Assembly: GCA_024138015.1 (NCBI GenBank)
Contig: JAMXBB010000006.1
Location: forward strand, 76,018,173 to 76,082,172
Direction: 5' to 3'
DNA length: 64,000 nt
Source: Lumnitzera littorea
Taxonomy: Eukaryota > Streptophyta > Magnoliopsida > Myrtales > Combretaceae
Part shown: in pieces, positions 33,120 to 44,440 of the stretch
Layout: every line of letters starts with the position of its first letter
How positions within the stretch are numbered: the stretch's first letter is position 1
Translations under genes and position numbers: made by a program
The notes under the pieces: generated by a model
Seen by the model: the letters and a program-made list of their open reading frames with translations, nothing else
Told to the model about the DNA's origin: nothing
Database searches by the model: none

Positions 33120-34398
33120 AATGAATTTCTCAATCAAGTTAGACGCAGAAGATGGCAACTGGATAAGCAAGCTCAACCTGCTCAAGAAAGAGAACAACCT
33201 GTACAAAGAAGACCACTAGGAAGACCTCGAGACAGAATAGATGAGATTCTCGTGGCTATCTATGAGTAGAATGAACTGTTGAGGACATATTAGCTTGGGA
33301 GCCAATGCTACCAGTATAAGCCCTACCTCTCATTGTAAACCTAGAGATTCCTTTACCACCTCTACCTCCGCCACCACCAGATGTACTAGCAGGAGTGATG
33401 CCTTAGGCACCTATGGATCTCAAGCAGCAGCATGGTCTTTTGCTAGAGTTTATATGGTGTAACAAATATTTTGAGGGTGTAGCCAGTAGACCTAATGAAG
33501 TAGAAGATTAGTTACATCAGATTGAAAGATCATTTGAGGCATTTGAGATTGTACCGCATCTCAGGCTTACCTATGATACATATATGTTGAAAATGAGAGT
33601 ACGAACTTGGTAGGAATCGAAATAGAGGAATTTGAGAGGACCAATAACTTGGGAAGTTTTCTAACATGAATTTCTGGAGTATTACTTTCCTAGAAGTTTA
33701 AGGATGAACTATAGTGAAGATTTGTTTGACATCACAAAAGGAATGCGTACTATGGAGCAGTACAAAGCAGAGTTTAATAGGTTGTTGCAGTTTGCACCAC
33801 TTGAATATCAGATGAGTGATAGATTAAAGATGCAAATCTTTTCCAAGGGATTCAATTTCGACATGAGAAGGAGGATTATGGAATTTAAGCCAAGAAATTT
33901 TGCTGCTATGGTGGAAAAAGCATGAGTGTTGGACAATGCAAAGAGGCAGAGTGAGGATGTAGGAAAATGTAAAATAAGTGTATTTGGGAAGAGACCTTTT
34001 GGAAGGACCTGGTGGGAGTAGTAGTAACAAGATGAAGAGATTTGTGAGACCATAAGGAAGGTTTTAGAGAAAGACTAATGGACCACCAAAGTGCTGGAAG
34101 TGTAAAGGGACTCACTATCCTAGAGATTGTTCCCAGTTACAAGGGAAATGCTTTTATTGTGGTGAAAGCTCGCATCGGGTAATAGATTGCCCTAAAAAGA
34201 ATGTAGTTACTTGTTTCATTTGCAACAAAGTTGGACATTATTCTACCACTTGTCCATAAGGCACTACTGTAAATGCTCAAGTTACCAAACCACCACCAGC
34301 TCTTGGATGTCCTGCTATTGGAAGAGTGATTGGAGGATCAAATGTAGGAAACATACATCCAGGTGCAGCAAATGCCACCAGAGTATACGAATTGGAAA
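33120..34398 (+). pseudogene. Gag of element A with three zinc knuckles
   Basis: N-terminal Arg-rich segment (VRRRRWQLDKQ near 33140), a proline-rich linker, then the capsid-like domain (about 33500-33925: FEAFEIVPHLRLTY, YKAEFNRLLQFAPLEYQ). Three CCHC-type knuckles follow at 34092-34253: CWKCKGTHYPRDC (C-x2-C-x3-H-x4-C), CFYCGESSHRVIDC and CFICNKVGHYSTTC (both C-x2-C-x4-H-x4-C). It packages RNA into the virus-like particle in living relatives. In-frame stops include a TAA at 33662 and a TGA at 33923, both shared with element B. No ATG in the frame is visible at the start, so the beginning is approximate. Its end is placed at the donor-like site at 34399. Confidence 0.85.
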
Positions 34399-34633
34399 GT
34401 AATTGGAGTTATGAGGACTATGTAGAAGAAGATTTAGAAGTATTCGAAGGGATTGAAGAATTTGTAGATTATGAGCTAATAGCTAGTTTATATCCTAAAC
34501 TCTCATTGTTAAATTACTTTAGTTATTCTGAATAGTATATGATGTGTTGAATAATAATAAGTAAATAAAAGTGGTAAATGAAAACTTATAAAGCTATAAC
34601 ATGAGAATAAGACTTAAGAATTTTGTGATTCAA
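34399..34633 (+). other. Intron-like segment between gag and protease, element A
   Basis: 235 nt, the same length as in B (60053-60287). The B copy has AAG|GTAATT and TTCAG|GG ends; in A the last exon base is A (GAAA|GTAATT) and the acceptor reads CAA instead of CAG. Gag frame read-through enters a short acidic tail (EDYVEEDLEVFEGIEEF) ending in TAG. Removing the segment joins gag to the protease frame directly. A CTTAAG branch-point-like word lies about 20 nt before the acceptor. Confidence 0.5.
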
Positions 34634-34944
34634 GGAATATCGACATAGTTGGACATTCAGTTTATACCTTGTTTGATACGAGAGCTACACATTCTTTCAT
34701 AGCTCTAGGAGTAGTAAAGCAAACGGGATTAGTTGCAATTGCTACTGACTCAAGTTTGGGAGTGAGAACTCCTACAAGAAGTGTAGTAATTACAAGAGAA
34801 ATGGTGAAAGAATATCCTTTGAAGATGCAAAACTTTGACAGTAAAGTAGATATGATCATTCTAGATATGGATAAGCACGATGCCATATTAGGAATGAATT
34901 GGATGGTAAGTGTGAAAGCTACTGTCAACTGTAAAGAAAAGTAA
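34634..34944 (+). pseudogene. Protease domain of element A
   Basis: Retropepsin-like aspartic protease: VYTLFDTRATHSFI (about 34660-34696) followed by DAILGMNWM (about 34880-34905), the two hallmark motifs. The catalytic D-T/S-G-A is D-T-R-A here (34675-34686), a GGA to AGA change that should destroy activity; element B keeps DTGA. In the family it processes the Gag-Pol polyprotein. Confidence 0.85.
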
Positions 34945-36440
34945 GTATTGTTTGAAGCTTCAGGAGGAAATAGAGCTATATTTCAAGGGAATTATGTAGC
35001 AACAAGAGTACAAGAGCTGAGTACTCTAGAATTGATCACGGATGTTGGTTGGTTGAATGCTTTAGATATTAATTCTAAAAAGTTAAACGTAGAAGAAATT
35101 TTAGTGGTGAATGAATTTTTTGATGTATTCTCAAATGAATTACCTAGATTACCATCGAAAAGAGAGATCGACTTTGTTATTGATTTGATTCCAAGAACTG
35201 AGTTGATATCTAAAGCTCTATATCAAATGGCACCAATTGAGTTACAAGAATTGAAAAAGCAATTACAACAGTTATTGGATCAAGGCTTTATAAGGCTAAG
35301 TGTTTCACCATGGGGAGCACCGGTTTTATTTGTTAAAAAGAAGGATGGATCACTTTAGCTTTGTATTGATTATAGAGAATTGAATAAGGTGACCATCAAG
35401 AATAAGTATCCACTTTCGTGGATTGATGATTTGTTTGACCAATTATAAGGTGCAAGTGTCTTTTCTAGGATTGACTTAAGGTCAGGCTATCATCAGTTGA
35501 GAATTAAGCTGGAAGATGTTCCAAAGACGGTATTTTGGATGAGATATGGTCAATATGAATTTATGGTGATGCCTTTTGGTCTAACGAATGCTCTTGTTGC
35601 ATTCATGGATCTAATGAATCGTGTGTTCAGACCTTTATTGGATAAGTGCGTAATTGTGTTCAACGATGATATTCTAGTATATTCTGCTACATCTGAGCAG
35701 CATGAAGAACATTTAAGAGTAGTGTTGTAGACTTTGTGAGAATACAAGTTATATGCAAAGTTGTTTAAGTGTGATTTTGGTTGAAGGAAATATCTTTTCT
35801 TGGACATGTCATAACAAGGAATGGTATATCAGTTGATCTCGAAAAGATTAAGGCTATAGTGGAATGGAAAAGACTAGAGACGGTGATTGAGATTCAAAGC
35901 TTTCTTAGACTAGCTAGATATTATCGAAAGTTTGTTAAAGACTTCTCAAAGATTTCAAGATCACTTACCTAATTGACACAAAAGAATGTAAAATTTAAGT
36001 GGGGTGAAAAACAAGAAAAGAGCTTCCCAGAGTTGAAGAAGAGGTTAGTATCCACTCTGATCCTTGTATTGCCAAATGATAAAGAGCCTTTCACTGTATA
36101 TAGTGATGCTTCTAAAAACGGATTGGTATGTGTACTTATGCAAAGTGGAAAGGTAATTGCATATGCTTCGAGACACTTGAGACTACATGAGCAAAATTAT
36201 CCAGCTCATGATTTGGAACTTGCGGCTATAGTGTTTACCTTGAAGTTGTGGCGACACTATCTGTATGGATAGAGATGTGAAATTTTTACTGATCATAAGA
36301 GTCTTAAGTATTTGTTTACTCAGAAAGAGTTGAATATGAGACAAAGAAGATGGCTTGAGTTGATCAAAGACTATCGTTTGGGTATTAACTACTACCTAGG
36401 TAGAGTAAATGCGGTTGCTGACGCCTTAAGTAGGAAGAAT
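34945..36440 (+). pseudogene. Reverse transcriptase and RNase H of element A
   Basis: RT runs from about 35100: RLPSKREIDFVIDLIP, SVSPWGAPVLFVKKKDGS, IDLRSGYHQLRIK, YEFMVMPFGLTNA and the catalytic site VIVFNDDILVY (35653-35685), where the usual FIDD is FNDD. Connection motifs (FLGHVITRNGI, KFVKDFSKI) and RNase H motifs (FTVYSDASKNGLVCVL near 36090-36135, EQNYPAHDLELAAIVFTLK near 36190-36245, FTDHKSLKYL near 36288) follow. Stops lie at 34942, 35356, 35445, 35728 and 35970, and a frameshift near 35775. It makes cDNA in active relatives. Confidence 0.9.
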
Positions 36441-37700
36441 TATGGAGAAGTTGCTTTTCTTTTGACTGATCAAAGAAAGCTAATTAAAGAGTTTAAAAGA
36501 TTAAATTTGGAATTTTCATGGCATGAAGAAAATATTGAATTATCAAATTTGGTGATCAAGCTAACATTGATGCAAAGAATTAGTAGTGCTCAGTAAGGTA
36601 ATACGATATTGAATCAAATCAAAGGAGAAATGGGTAGTGGGAAATATACTGATTTTCGAATAGATGAACATGACACACTTTGCATAAATAACCAATTGTG
36701 TGTACTTGATGATGAGGAGCTCCAAAAAGAAATTTTAAGTGAAGCTCATTATTTAGGCTATATTGTACATCTAGGAGGAACGAAGATATACCAAGATTTG
36801 AAAAGGAATTTCTAGTGGAGTGGAATGGAATGAAACAAGATGTGGCTGATTTTGTGCTTAAGTGTGAAACTTGTCAGAGAGTGAAAGCTGAACATCAACA
36901 ACCAAGGGGATTACTACAACCCTTATCTATTCTAGAGCGGAAATGGGATTAGATATCTATGGATTTTGTGAGTGGTTTACCAAGAACAAATGTTAGTTTT
37001 GATGCGATTTGGGTAATCATTGCTTAACTTACCAAATCAACTCACTTTTTGCCAATTAATAAAACTTTTTCTCTGGAGAAATTGGCTAGAATATACATAA
37101 AGGAGATAGTGAGACTATATGGTGTTCCAATAGGAATTTTATCGGATAGAGATCCTAGATTTGTATTAAAGTTTTGGGGAACTTTACAGAAAGTAATGGG
37201 AATGAAGCTACAGTTTAGTATAGCATATCACCCTTCAAACCGATGGACAAACTGAGAGGACTATTTAGACTTTGGAAGATATGTTGAGGGCATGTATTAT
37301 AGAGTTTAAAGGAAGTTGGGATGCTCATTTTCCTTTAGTCGAATTCGCTTATAATAATAGTTATCACTTAACCATACAAATGCTACCTTATGAAGCTTTA
37401 TATAGGAGAAAGTGTCGATCTCCATTATTCTGGGATGATATAGAGAAAGTTGTAATAGGTCCGATCTGATTCAAGAAACAGTGGATAAAATCGTAGTGAT
37501 CAAATACAAAATGAAAGAATCCCAAGATAGATGAAAGAGCAGGCTTGATTTGAAGAGAAAGGAATTGAAACTCCAAGTGGGAGAACATGTATATTTAAGA
37601 GTAAAACTGATCAAGAATATTCATCGTGCTAACGCCCAAGGGAAACTAAGTCCAAGATATATAGGCCCATTTGAGATCTTAGAACGAGTTAGGAATCTAA
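36441..37700 (+). pseudogene. Integrase of element A
   Basis: N-terminal HHCC zinc finger: EAHYLGYIVHLGGTK (about 36740-36785), with the CETCQ pair at about 36865. Core: SMDFVSGLP (first Asp, about 36960), ILSDRDPRFV (second Asp, about 37137-37165) and, after a one-base insertion, QTERT (Glu, about 37250), then GSWDAHFPLVEFAYNNSYH and PYEALYRRKCRSP. The frameshift is at CACCCTTCAAACC near 37233, where B lacks the extra T. Stops also interrupt. Integrase inserts the cDNA in active elements. Confidence 0.88.
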
Positions 37701-37976
37701 CTTATTGATTAGCGTTGCCACCTAATCTGTCGGGAGTTCATAATGTTTTCTATGTGTCAGTTTTGAGGAAACATGTTCTCGATCCTGATCGTATCATTGA
37801 GTTGGAACCAATAAGATTGCAAGAAAACTTGACATACGAAGAGCACTCGGTGAAGATTATAGACAGTAAAGTGCAACAACTGAGGAATAAACATATTTGT
37901 TATGTCAAGGTATTATGGAGAAACCATGAACGAGAATCAACAACCCGGGAAGCGGAAGATGAAGTAAAGAAGTGAT
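37701..37976 (+). pseudogene. Chromodomain tail of element A integrase
   Basis: Open at 37715-37975. PNLSGVHNVFYVSVLRKH is the typical linker, followed by a chromodomain-like segment EHSVKIIDSKVQQLRN, YVKVLWRNHE and a degraded ATWE (STTRE). In chromoviruses this module targets integration to heterochromatin. Ends with stop TGA just before the polypurine tract. Confidence 0.85.
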
Positions 37977-38036
37977 ATCTGCACATATTCGTAAAACCAA
38001 GTATGCATCTTAAGTTTTGAGGATAAAACTTATTTG

Positions 38037-38049
38037 AAGGGGAAAAGAA
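38037..38049 (+). other. Polypurine tract of element A
   Basis: AAGGGGAAAAGAA directly before the 3' LTR start TGTAAGCCC. It primes plus-strand DNA synthesis in LTR elements. Confidence 0.85.
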
Positions 38050-39965
38050 TGTAAGCCCTAAAAAATCGATAGTCTAAACCCTAATTTAAGTCCGAGCATC
38101 CTAAACTGTATAATGAGTCGATAAGGCTAGTAACAATAAAAGATTATGAAACTTAATAAATCGAATATAACACCGATAACAAAAACCTTAGAAATTGATC
38201 GAAACCTTATATTGCATACTAAAACATTAAATCCGATTTATGCACCATTAATCAAAATTGAACTTGAATTTGATCGAAGCCCTAAAATTATAACTTTAAG
38301 CTTATAAAATAGTTAAATATCACTTAATAGTAATATAATTATAGTCGATTGCATTTATTGACTAAAACGTGTAATTAAGAAAAGCTAAAATTAATATTTT
38401 ATAATTTTTTAAATTAAAATAATAAATTTTGTGATATTTTTATATTACAATTCAAACTGCGAGTCACAACATCCAAAACAGACCTCGCTACGAGAAAATA
38501 CGCTCGAAAATAATCAAAATGAACTATAAGTTCATAACGATTCAAGTTAGAACGAAAAAGTTATACGCGACTCGAACTGACAATTTCGGTGAAAAGCTTT
38601 AATCGACAATTTCACGCAACTAGGTGAAGTAAACCTTACAAATTACGATACTAGTTTAGTTTTAAATTCTCAAACTTATAAATTTTTATTATTTTCTGGT
38701 GATCTTGACATTGGCCTTGAGTTACTACTAGATTATTACGACCCTTAATTCGACTATAGCTAAGTGAGTTTTCTAATGATTCCATACTTGTTTGTGTTTG
38801 TAGTTAGTGAATACAAGTTATGATCAATAATGGAATGTTGTATGGGATAAGGTTATGCTTGTATATGATAATTGGTTTTTAATGGTGAATTTACTTTAAA
38901 TTACAATAATGTATTGATTGTTGCATAGTAGATTCACTAGGAATTGATTGTATGTAACTCTGAATGATCACTGAATAATAAGACCTAATTTTACTTGATT
39001 AGAAAAGGTTAACTTGAAACACGCATAATCATACACCGCATAACTAATTCCGGTAGTCACATTATACGAAGGTAGTAAGAGGCCATACGTAGGTTGATTA
39101 TTGATTGTTATAGATTTTGTACGGTATACATGTACGATATAACCTTACCCTAGCCCACGAGATTACTAGGCATTGGAGGCGCCAACCGCCTAGCTAAGGG
39201 TCAAGTCTAAAGGCTTCCATTTAGGAGTGAGTAAGGGCTGTGTGAACCTACTCACAATCATATGTAGAACTCGTTTTTGATAAAACTGATAATGGATATA
39301 CCATTACATTTTAAATATGAAACGTAGAGTTTCGTAATGAAATAAGTTCTAGTATAATACCTGGATCTGACTGTACCGATGTATCTCTAACCCTGACTTC
39401 AGAGGGCATTAAATCTAAGTTGTATGTAGTACCTGGTCACTTGCATGTATTTGTTTGGCATACTGATTGACAAACATTCATTTGATTGAACTTAATTGTT
39501 GTATAGTTGAAGGGATTATCTCACTAAACTAGTTAGCTTGTACCCTTGTAGTCTTCTTTCGCAGGTAAAGTTATTCGTAGAGTCGACCCGTCGCATGCCC
39601 GAGGTTAGTAGTTCATCACAGGGTCAATATGGGAGCAAGACGTAATTAGAGTGTAATTATGATAGTTTATCTAGATTATAGAGCTGATTATGTAATCAAA
39701 TGATAGTAGTTTGACTTAAGAAATGCTTTAGATTTCTTATCTATAAATTCTCACATAAATGGATTATGTGTTATGTTTCTATATTTTATTATTGTTATCA
39801 TGAAATGATATTATTTATACTTACGCAACTCTTGGTTATTAGCTGTAGCTGTAGCTGTAGCCTTGTGTATTATATAAAGATTCATCGATTGTAAGGGATT
39901 TCAATTTGCAATCCTTTATATGGTATACGACGACTGCCACAATTAGCCCCCCTCGGGTCGTGACA
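38050..39965 (+). repeat. 3' LTR of element A with a 1.39-kb deletion
   Basis: TGTAAGCCC...CCTCGGGTCGTGACA. Compared with the 5' LTR it lacks 28716-30105 (1390 bp), with a 3-bp ATT microhomology at the join (near 38375). The deletion removes the leader, the first donor-like site and the microsatellite. Second donor (38764) and second acceptor (39563-39564) remain. Confidence 0.92.
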
Positions 39966-40502
39966 GTGACTAGTAGCTATGGTAGAGCGAGTGACTTCTG
40001 ATAACTCCATGCTTATTTTTGTTTGTAGTGTAGTTGCACTAAATTGATATTACAACTTGGATGCATAAGGGATATAGGGAAATGCATGTGTATAGTTTTA
40101 TGATTAACTACACAATATAATAATAAGATAACAACCAGAGTCGCTTATGTGATTTGATTGTATACTAGTTGTTATGGTATGAAATTGCTTGACCACCTAA
40201 ATAACTTGACATAAGTACTTATTTGACTATGAATTTAAAATTAGTCATGCATGGCACATCTCTACATCATAATTATATCGATTGCCACCTCATATGAAAG
40301 GTAGGAAGAAACACATGGGAGTAGAGGCTCCTGAAGGGATTAGTTCAAGCACCAATATGCCATATTACTGAGCTCCTATCCTAGCATACGGGCTTACTAG
40401 GCATTAGGAGATGTTAACTATTTAGTTAAGGGCCGTATCTTGTGATTGCTGCTTAGGGTGTATAATGTGGACTATAGGGACCACCATACTGTTAGACCTG
40501 GA

Positions 40503-40517
40503 TTTTTTTTTTTTTTT
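40503..40517. repeat. Poly(T) tract
   Basis: A run of 15 T inside H. A TA dinucleotide run lies further on at 40765-40788. Confidence 0.8.
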
Positions 40518-41045
40518 GTAAAAGGATCATATTTCTCATTAAAGTATATTTATGTATGTATAATATATGCAAATAAGTTGATTTCAGTACTTAGGTGCAA
40601 ATTTTTATAAAAACCTAAGTGCTAAAACCTAGTTATTGGTTTGTATCGATCAATAATCTCTAACCTTAATTGTAAGGGGCAAAATTTCTAAGTTGTATGC
40701 AGTTCTTAGGTCACTGCATATATTGTTTAGCATATTATTTGTCACATACATTCATATGGTTATTAATATATATATATATATATATATTGTTTATAAGGCA
40801 TGTTGGAGAGATTAACTCAATAAGCATAAGCTTATACTCTCTTAGATTCCTTTTGTTACAAGGCCACCTACTCACCGAGCCAGGCCATGGGATGCTCAAG
40901 GTTAGTCTTGACTTTGGACAAGGCTGTGAGTGTTTAAAGCGAAAGAGGGAACTACCTAGTTTTTAATCTGGCCTTATGAATTTCTTGCTATAGTGATATT
41001 AGACTTTCAGTAGCTACTTAGGCTACAGCTACTACTATTCTTTTG

Positions 41046-41060
41046 GGAACGTCACGTTCC
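41046..41060. other. 15-bp perfect palindrome with ACGT cores
   Basis: GGAACGTCACGTTCC: 7-bp arms around a single C. It contains ACGT and CGTCA words, the core of many plant bZIP sites. It sits near the end of LTR H, with no gene nearby. Confidence 0.6.
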
Positions 41061-41100
41061 GTTATTATCATTATTATTTAGTACTACATCTAATAATTAG

Positions 41101-43903
41101 TTAAGATAATTATTTGCTATGATACTATTTGTCTATATGACTAATAGTAACTAGGAGTAGAAGTAACCTAGCACATTGTATGGAAGAACGATGAATGGTA
41201 AGGGGGTTAATCGTCAAACTTTGTATAGTGTACAATGGTCTACCATGATGAAGGTACTATTCAAGCCATGATACCCTGTAAATTTCATAGATAGAGGGTT
41301 AGAAGATAGTAAGATTTCTTGAGGGATACCCTTAGTATTGGCAAGATAACTAAACTTAAACCTAAAAGACTGCACTCAAATGACCTAAACTCAAACTTCT
41401 AAAACCTTAGATGGTAGGCTCATCCCTAGTTTGACCCCTACACTCAAAGCCCTAAAATCTTGTAAATAAATACCAATAACTAATGTTAACTCTCAAGGAT
41501 AAACTATTCTAACAAAACTAACCCTAAACCCTAATTGGAAAGAGACCAATAATTGAATTGCATGAGAGTTCCCTAAAACCAATAAAGGGCAAATTGTGTC
41601 AGTAATGAATATTAATATAAATAACGCTAACAATTAATTCAAAACTCTAGAATGAATACTATAGCCCTTAAATGAACCTTCAAGCCCTAAAATAAAAATT
41701 CTAACACTAATATACGCAAACCCTTGAAATGATTATAAAACCCTAATCAAGAGTAGAAAACCCTGATCCCACTATTAACTCTAATTAAATAGTAAAACTA
41801 TTCACTAATTGGAGACTAATCACTTAATTTCCGTAAAATCTTAATCTACCCCCAAAACACACTAGAGCAACAATAATTGGTCCTAATTCCCTAAACTAAA
41901 TGGACAAGATGACCTAATGAGCTTAACTAACTTAATTTGACACATGAGGCCTTAAAATACACCTAATTAGTGTCAAGTGTACGGGTAAATAAGATTAAGA
42001 AACTAATTACACCTTAATCCGCTAATCAGGTTTTACATCATAATTAACTATAATTAAGAGCAATTAATCATATAAATCTAAAGTAATTATATGAAATTAT
42101 CTCCTTTATAATGTCAACAATACACTTGGTAAGACAATACATACCTAGCAAACTTTTAGATCTAAACTCGAAGTCGGATATAGGAGCCAATAGGTAATAC
42201 CTAAAACTACTCAAGATATAATAATAAATGATATAATAATTGAATCGCTAAATAAAATGATTGCATAATAAATATTAAGTTACAAATCCTAAATAATAAG
42301 TTAAAAACCCCTAACAAGAGTAAATCCTTAAAACCCTAATTGTATAAGTAAAACCCTAAAAACCATAATGTGCTAAAAACCTTAAAACGAAGGGAAAATA
42401 TTGATAGATTGACTAAAACCTTAATTAGAAGCCCAAAACCCTAATTCAACAAATAAACATTAAGTATATCCTTAAATTATTCGCCAATCGCAAATAACTT
42501 CTCTAACCGCTCCAAAACCCTAAATCGTTAATCTCATATGTGGTTTGAAAACCCTAACCATCTCAAATACAAAGACTCTAACAAATGAAGTAATATAGGT
42601 TAATGGACTTAATTAAAGTGACAAAATATAGTAAAACCCTAATTACACCCTAATTTATCCTAAATTTCTTAATTAAATATAATCACAATTAATTCGCTTA
42701 ATTACCCTTTTAATTATCTACAATGCCTAGTCTTCTTAATTAAGAAATGGATATGATTAATTAGAGAGTCAGTCAAAAAGATTACTTGGCAATTAGGATA
42801 CTTTAGGGACTATTTCTTGCCTTATTTGGCAAAAGTCATAAAAGTAAGTGGTCCCAACTTAAAGCTAGTACTTGGTAACTAAAAGAGGAAAGGGCCTGCC
42901 CCCCTTATCATACCTTTATGATATGCCATTTCACCCCTTCAAAACCTTAATTTAGCTTCATTTTTCACTCTTAGAAAATCCTAGTAAACCTTCTCTACAA
43001 ACTTAATTGAAATCAAAGGAAGGAAAAAAAAACCAAGAAACCCTCTTACATTCCCCTACATACCTTAGTACCTTTTGCCATTGCCTCCACCACACACTAA
43101 AAAATCACAAACAGCCACCACCATTTGAACCGACACATCCCTTAGTTTCTTGTCAACAAATATTGCTTTCAAAGGAACACATTTCGACTTTCTTTTTGTG
43201 TGGAAAAATTGAAACCCATGCAAAACTAGTTCAAGGTAAAACTCACCCAACTTAAGTTTCCTATTAACACAAGTTATACCTATAATATCTTGAGAGTTTA
43301 AGATTACAAATACTAGATAAACATGTTATTATCATGCAAATGATATTTTAGAGCCATATAATTACACCTTAATTCATATACTTAGCTAGTATATTGCTTG
43401 TATTTTAGAAGTATAAGAGACAGTTTTATATAGGTAACTTGGTAAAAGGATAAATAAACCACCATCTAACCCCTGCTACATGCTAGGGCCAAAGCATGAA
43501 TAGTCCCTTCTCCATCATATTTTTTTTATTTTTCATGTTCATCTTAGGAAGACTTAGCTTAAAATGCATCATGGTAGTGGTTTTAGCATGCTATAACAAG
43601 TGGTTTTTAGTTTAGCTACTCTTTTCACAAGCTCTTTAATCCTCGTTGTCAACCCTAAATTTTCAATTTTTATTTTTCTTAATCCAATTAAAGTTAAATC
43701 CTACTCATTTAATATTAACCCTTGACTAAGGACAAGGGAAAGCTTGGTTTTCTTTAAATTTTGAAAAGATTTAAGGTCACCACCTAACTTGGTTAAGTCA
43801 TAATTAATTGGTTGGATTAGTTATATAGTATTCTATGAGAAAAATAAATTTTGAAAAAAAATATGAGACTATTTTGAAAATAAAAGGTTTTGGATTTAGG
43901 AGT
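41101..43903 (+). mobile_element. L4: LTR-like sequence, AAACCCTAA-rich
   Basis: No gene. 41340-42660 is dense in ACCCTAA/CCCTAAA words, including ACCCTAAACCCTAAT at 41521, as at the U3 start of A, B and L1. A pyrimidine/purine leader with TTCAAG|GTAAAACTC at 43236 resembles the first donor site of those LTRs. The frame at 43007-43255 lies in this leader and has no recognisable domain. Ends could not be set. It is cut by the L5 start at 43904. Confidence 0.4.
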
Positions 43904-44440
43904 TGTAATACCCCAAGGTTCCAAGCTAATGTGATAACCTTAGGTTTCGAGCCCTTAAATAATGGGCATTAGCAATGTTATCCATTTTAGTTTAAACTTC
44001 ATGATATGGCATTGATAAAAATGTTAGTTTATCGATAAAGTGGATATTTATAAAAAACATGAAACTCAAGCTTCGAAATATAGCAAAATATTAGAGATAA
44101 GTTATTTAACCTATAGAAATAATAAACAAAGTGGAATTATATATAACATATATGTTTTTACATAGAATGTACATTATGTGTATTGAATATGTATATTAAT
44201 ATAAAATTATCAAATATAGATAAATTAATATAAAAAATGGTTTGAAACTTGTAGATATTTTACTTTTCTAAGAATAACTTAAGTCCCTTGACTTAGGGTT
44301 TGGAATTGCAAGTGAGAAGCTTCACTAAATTATAGGGGATTTGGATTGGGTACTCGAATTGAGAAGCGGGTGTTCAATTTCTTTATAGCTGCCATTCCAA
44401 TTTTTTATTTGGGAAGTCGAATTCTGTTCAAGAGGCACTC
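43904..44440 (+). mobile_element. L5: start of an L3-type LTR
   Basis: TGTAATACCCC onward aligns with 13452-13860 of solo LTR L3 (shared AAAATGTTARTTTATCGATAA and ATGTACATTATRTGTATT words). The alignment is lost after about 44240, so only the U3 start is supported. The 3' end and target duplication were not found. Confidence 0.5.

Larger units (their letters stand above)
28389..39965 (+). mobile_element. Element A: Tekay-like gypsy chromovirus, nearly full length
   Basis: Both LTRs (28389-31705 and 38050-39965) start TGTAA and end GTGACA. Flanking 5-mers GTGAA (28384-28388) and GTGAC (39966-39970) form a target duplication with one mismatch. Between the LTRs lie a perfect primer site, an extra ORF, gag, protease, RT, RNase H, integrase, chromodomain and a polypurine tract, all in plus orientation. 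RT wording (SVSPWGAPVLFVKKKDGS), long LTRs and a C-terminal chromodomain point to the Tekay (Del) branch. Stops, a frameshift in integrase and lost catalytic residues show it is dead. LTRs differ by roughly one base in ten in the first 175 bp, mostly transitions, so it is old. Confidence 0.92.
39971..41100 (+). mobile_element. H: older LTR, part right of element A
   Basis: Continuation of the LTR begun at 25951. It has a donor-like AGAGCGA|GTGACT at 39991, the ACTAGGCATTAGGAG block (about 40390) seen in A and B, a leader-like GAGATTAACTC...CTTATAC block (40808-40840) and an acceptor-like TTTTGTTACAAG|G (40862). The true right end could not be fixed; no matching GTGACA end is visible. Confidence 0.5.

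Noticed and set aside
41340..42660. Interstitial telomere array
   Set aside because: The CCCTAAA-like words are dispersed and imperfect; at most two are in tandem.
43007..43255. Open frame of 82 codons with Pro/His-rich sequence
   Set aside because: Lies in the leader of an LTR-like region, has no recognisable domain and no conserved counterpart in the other LTRs.
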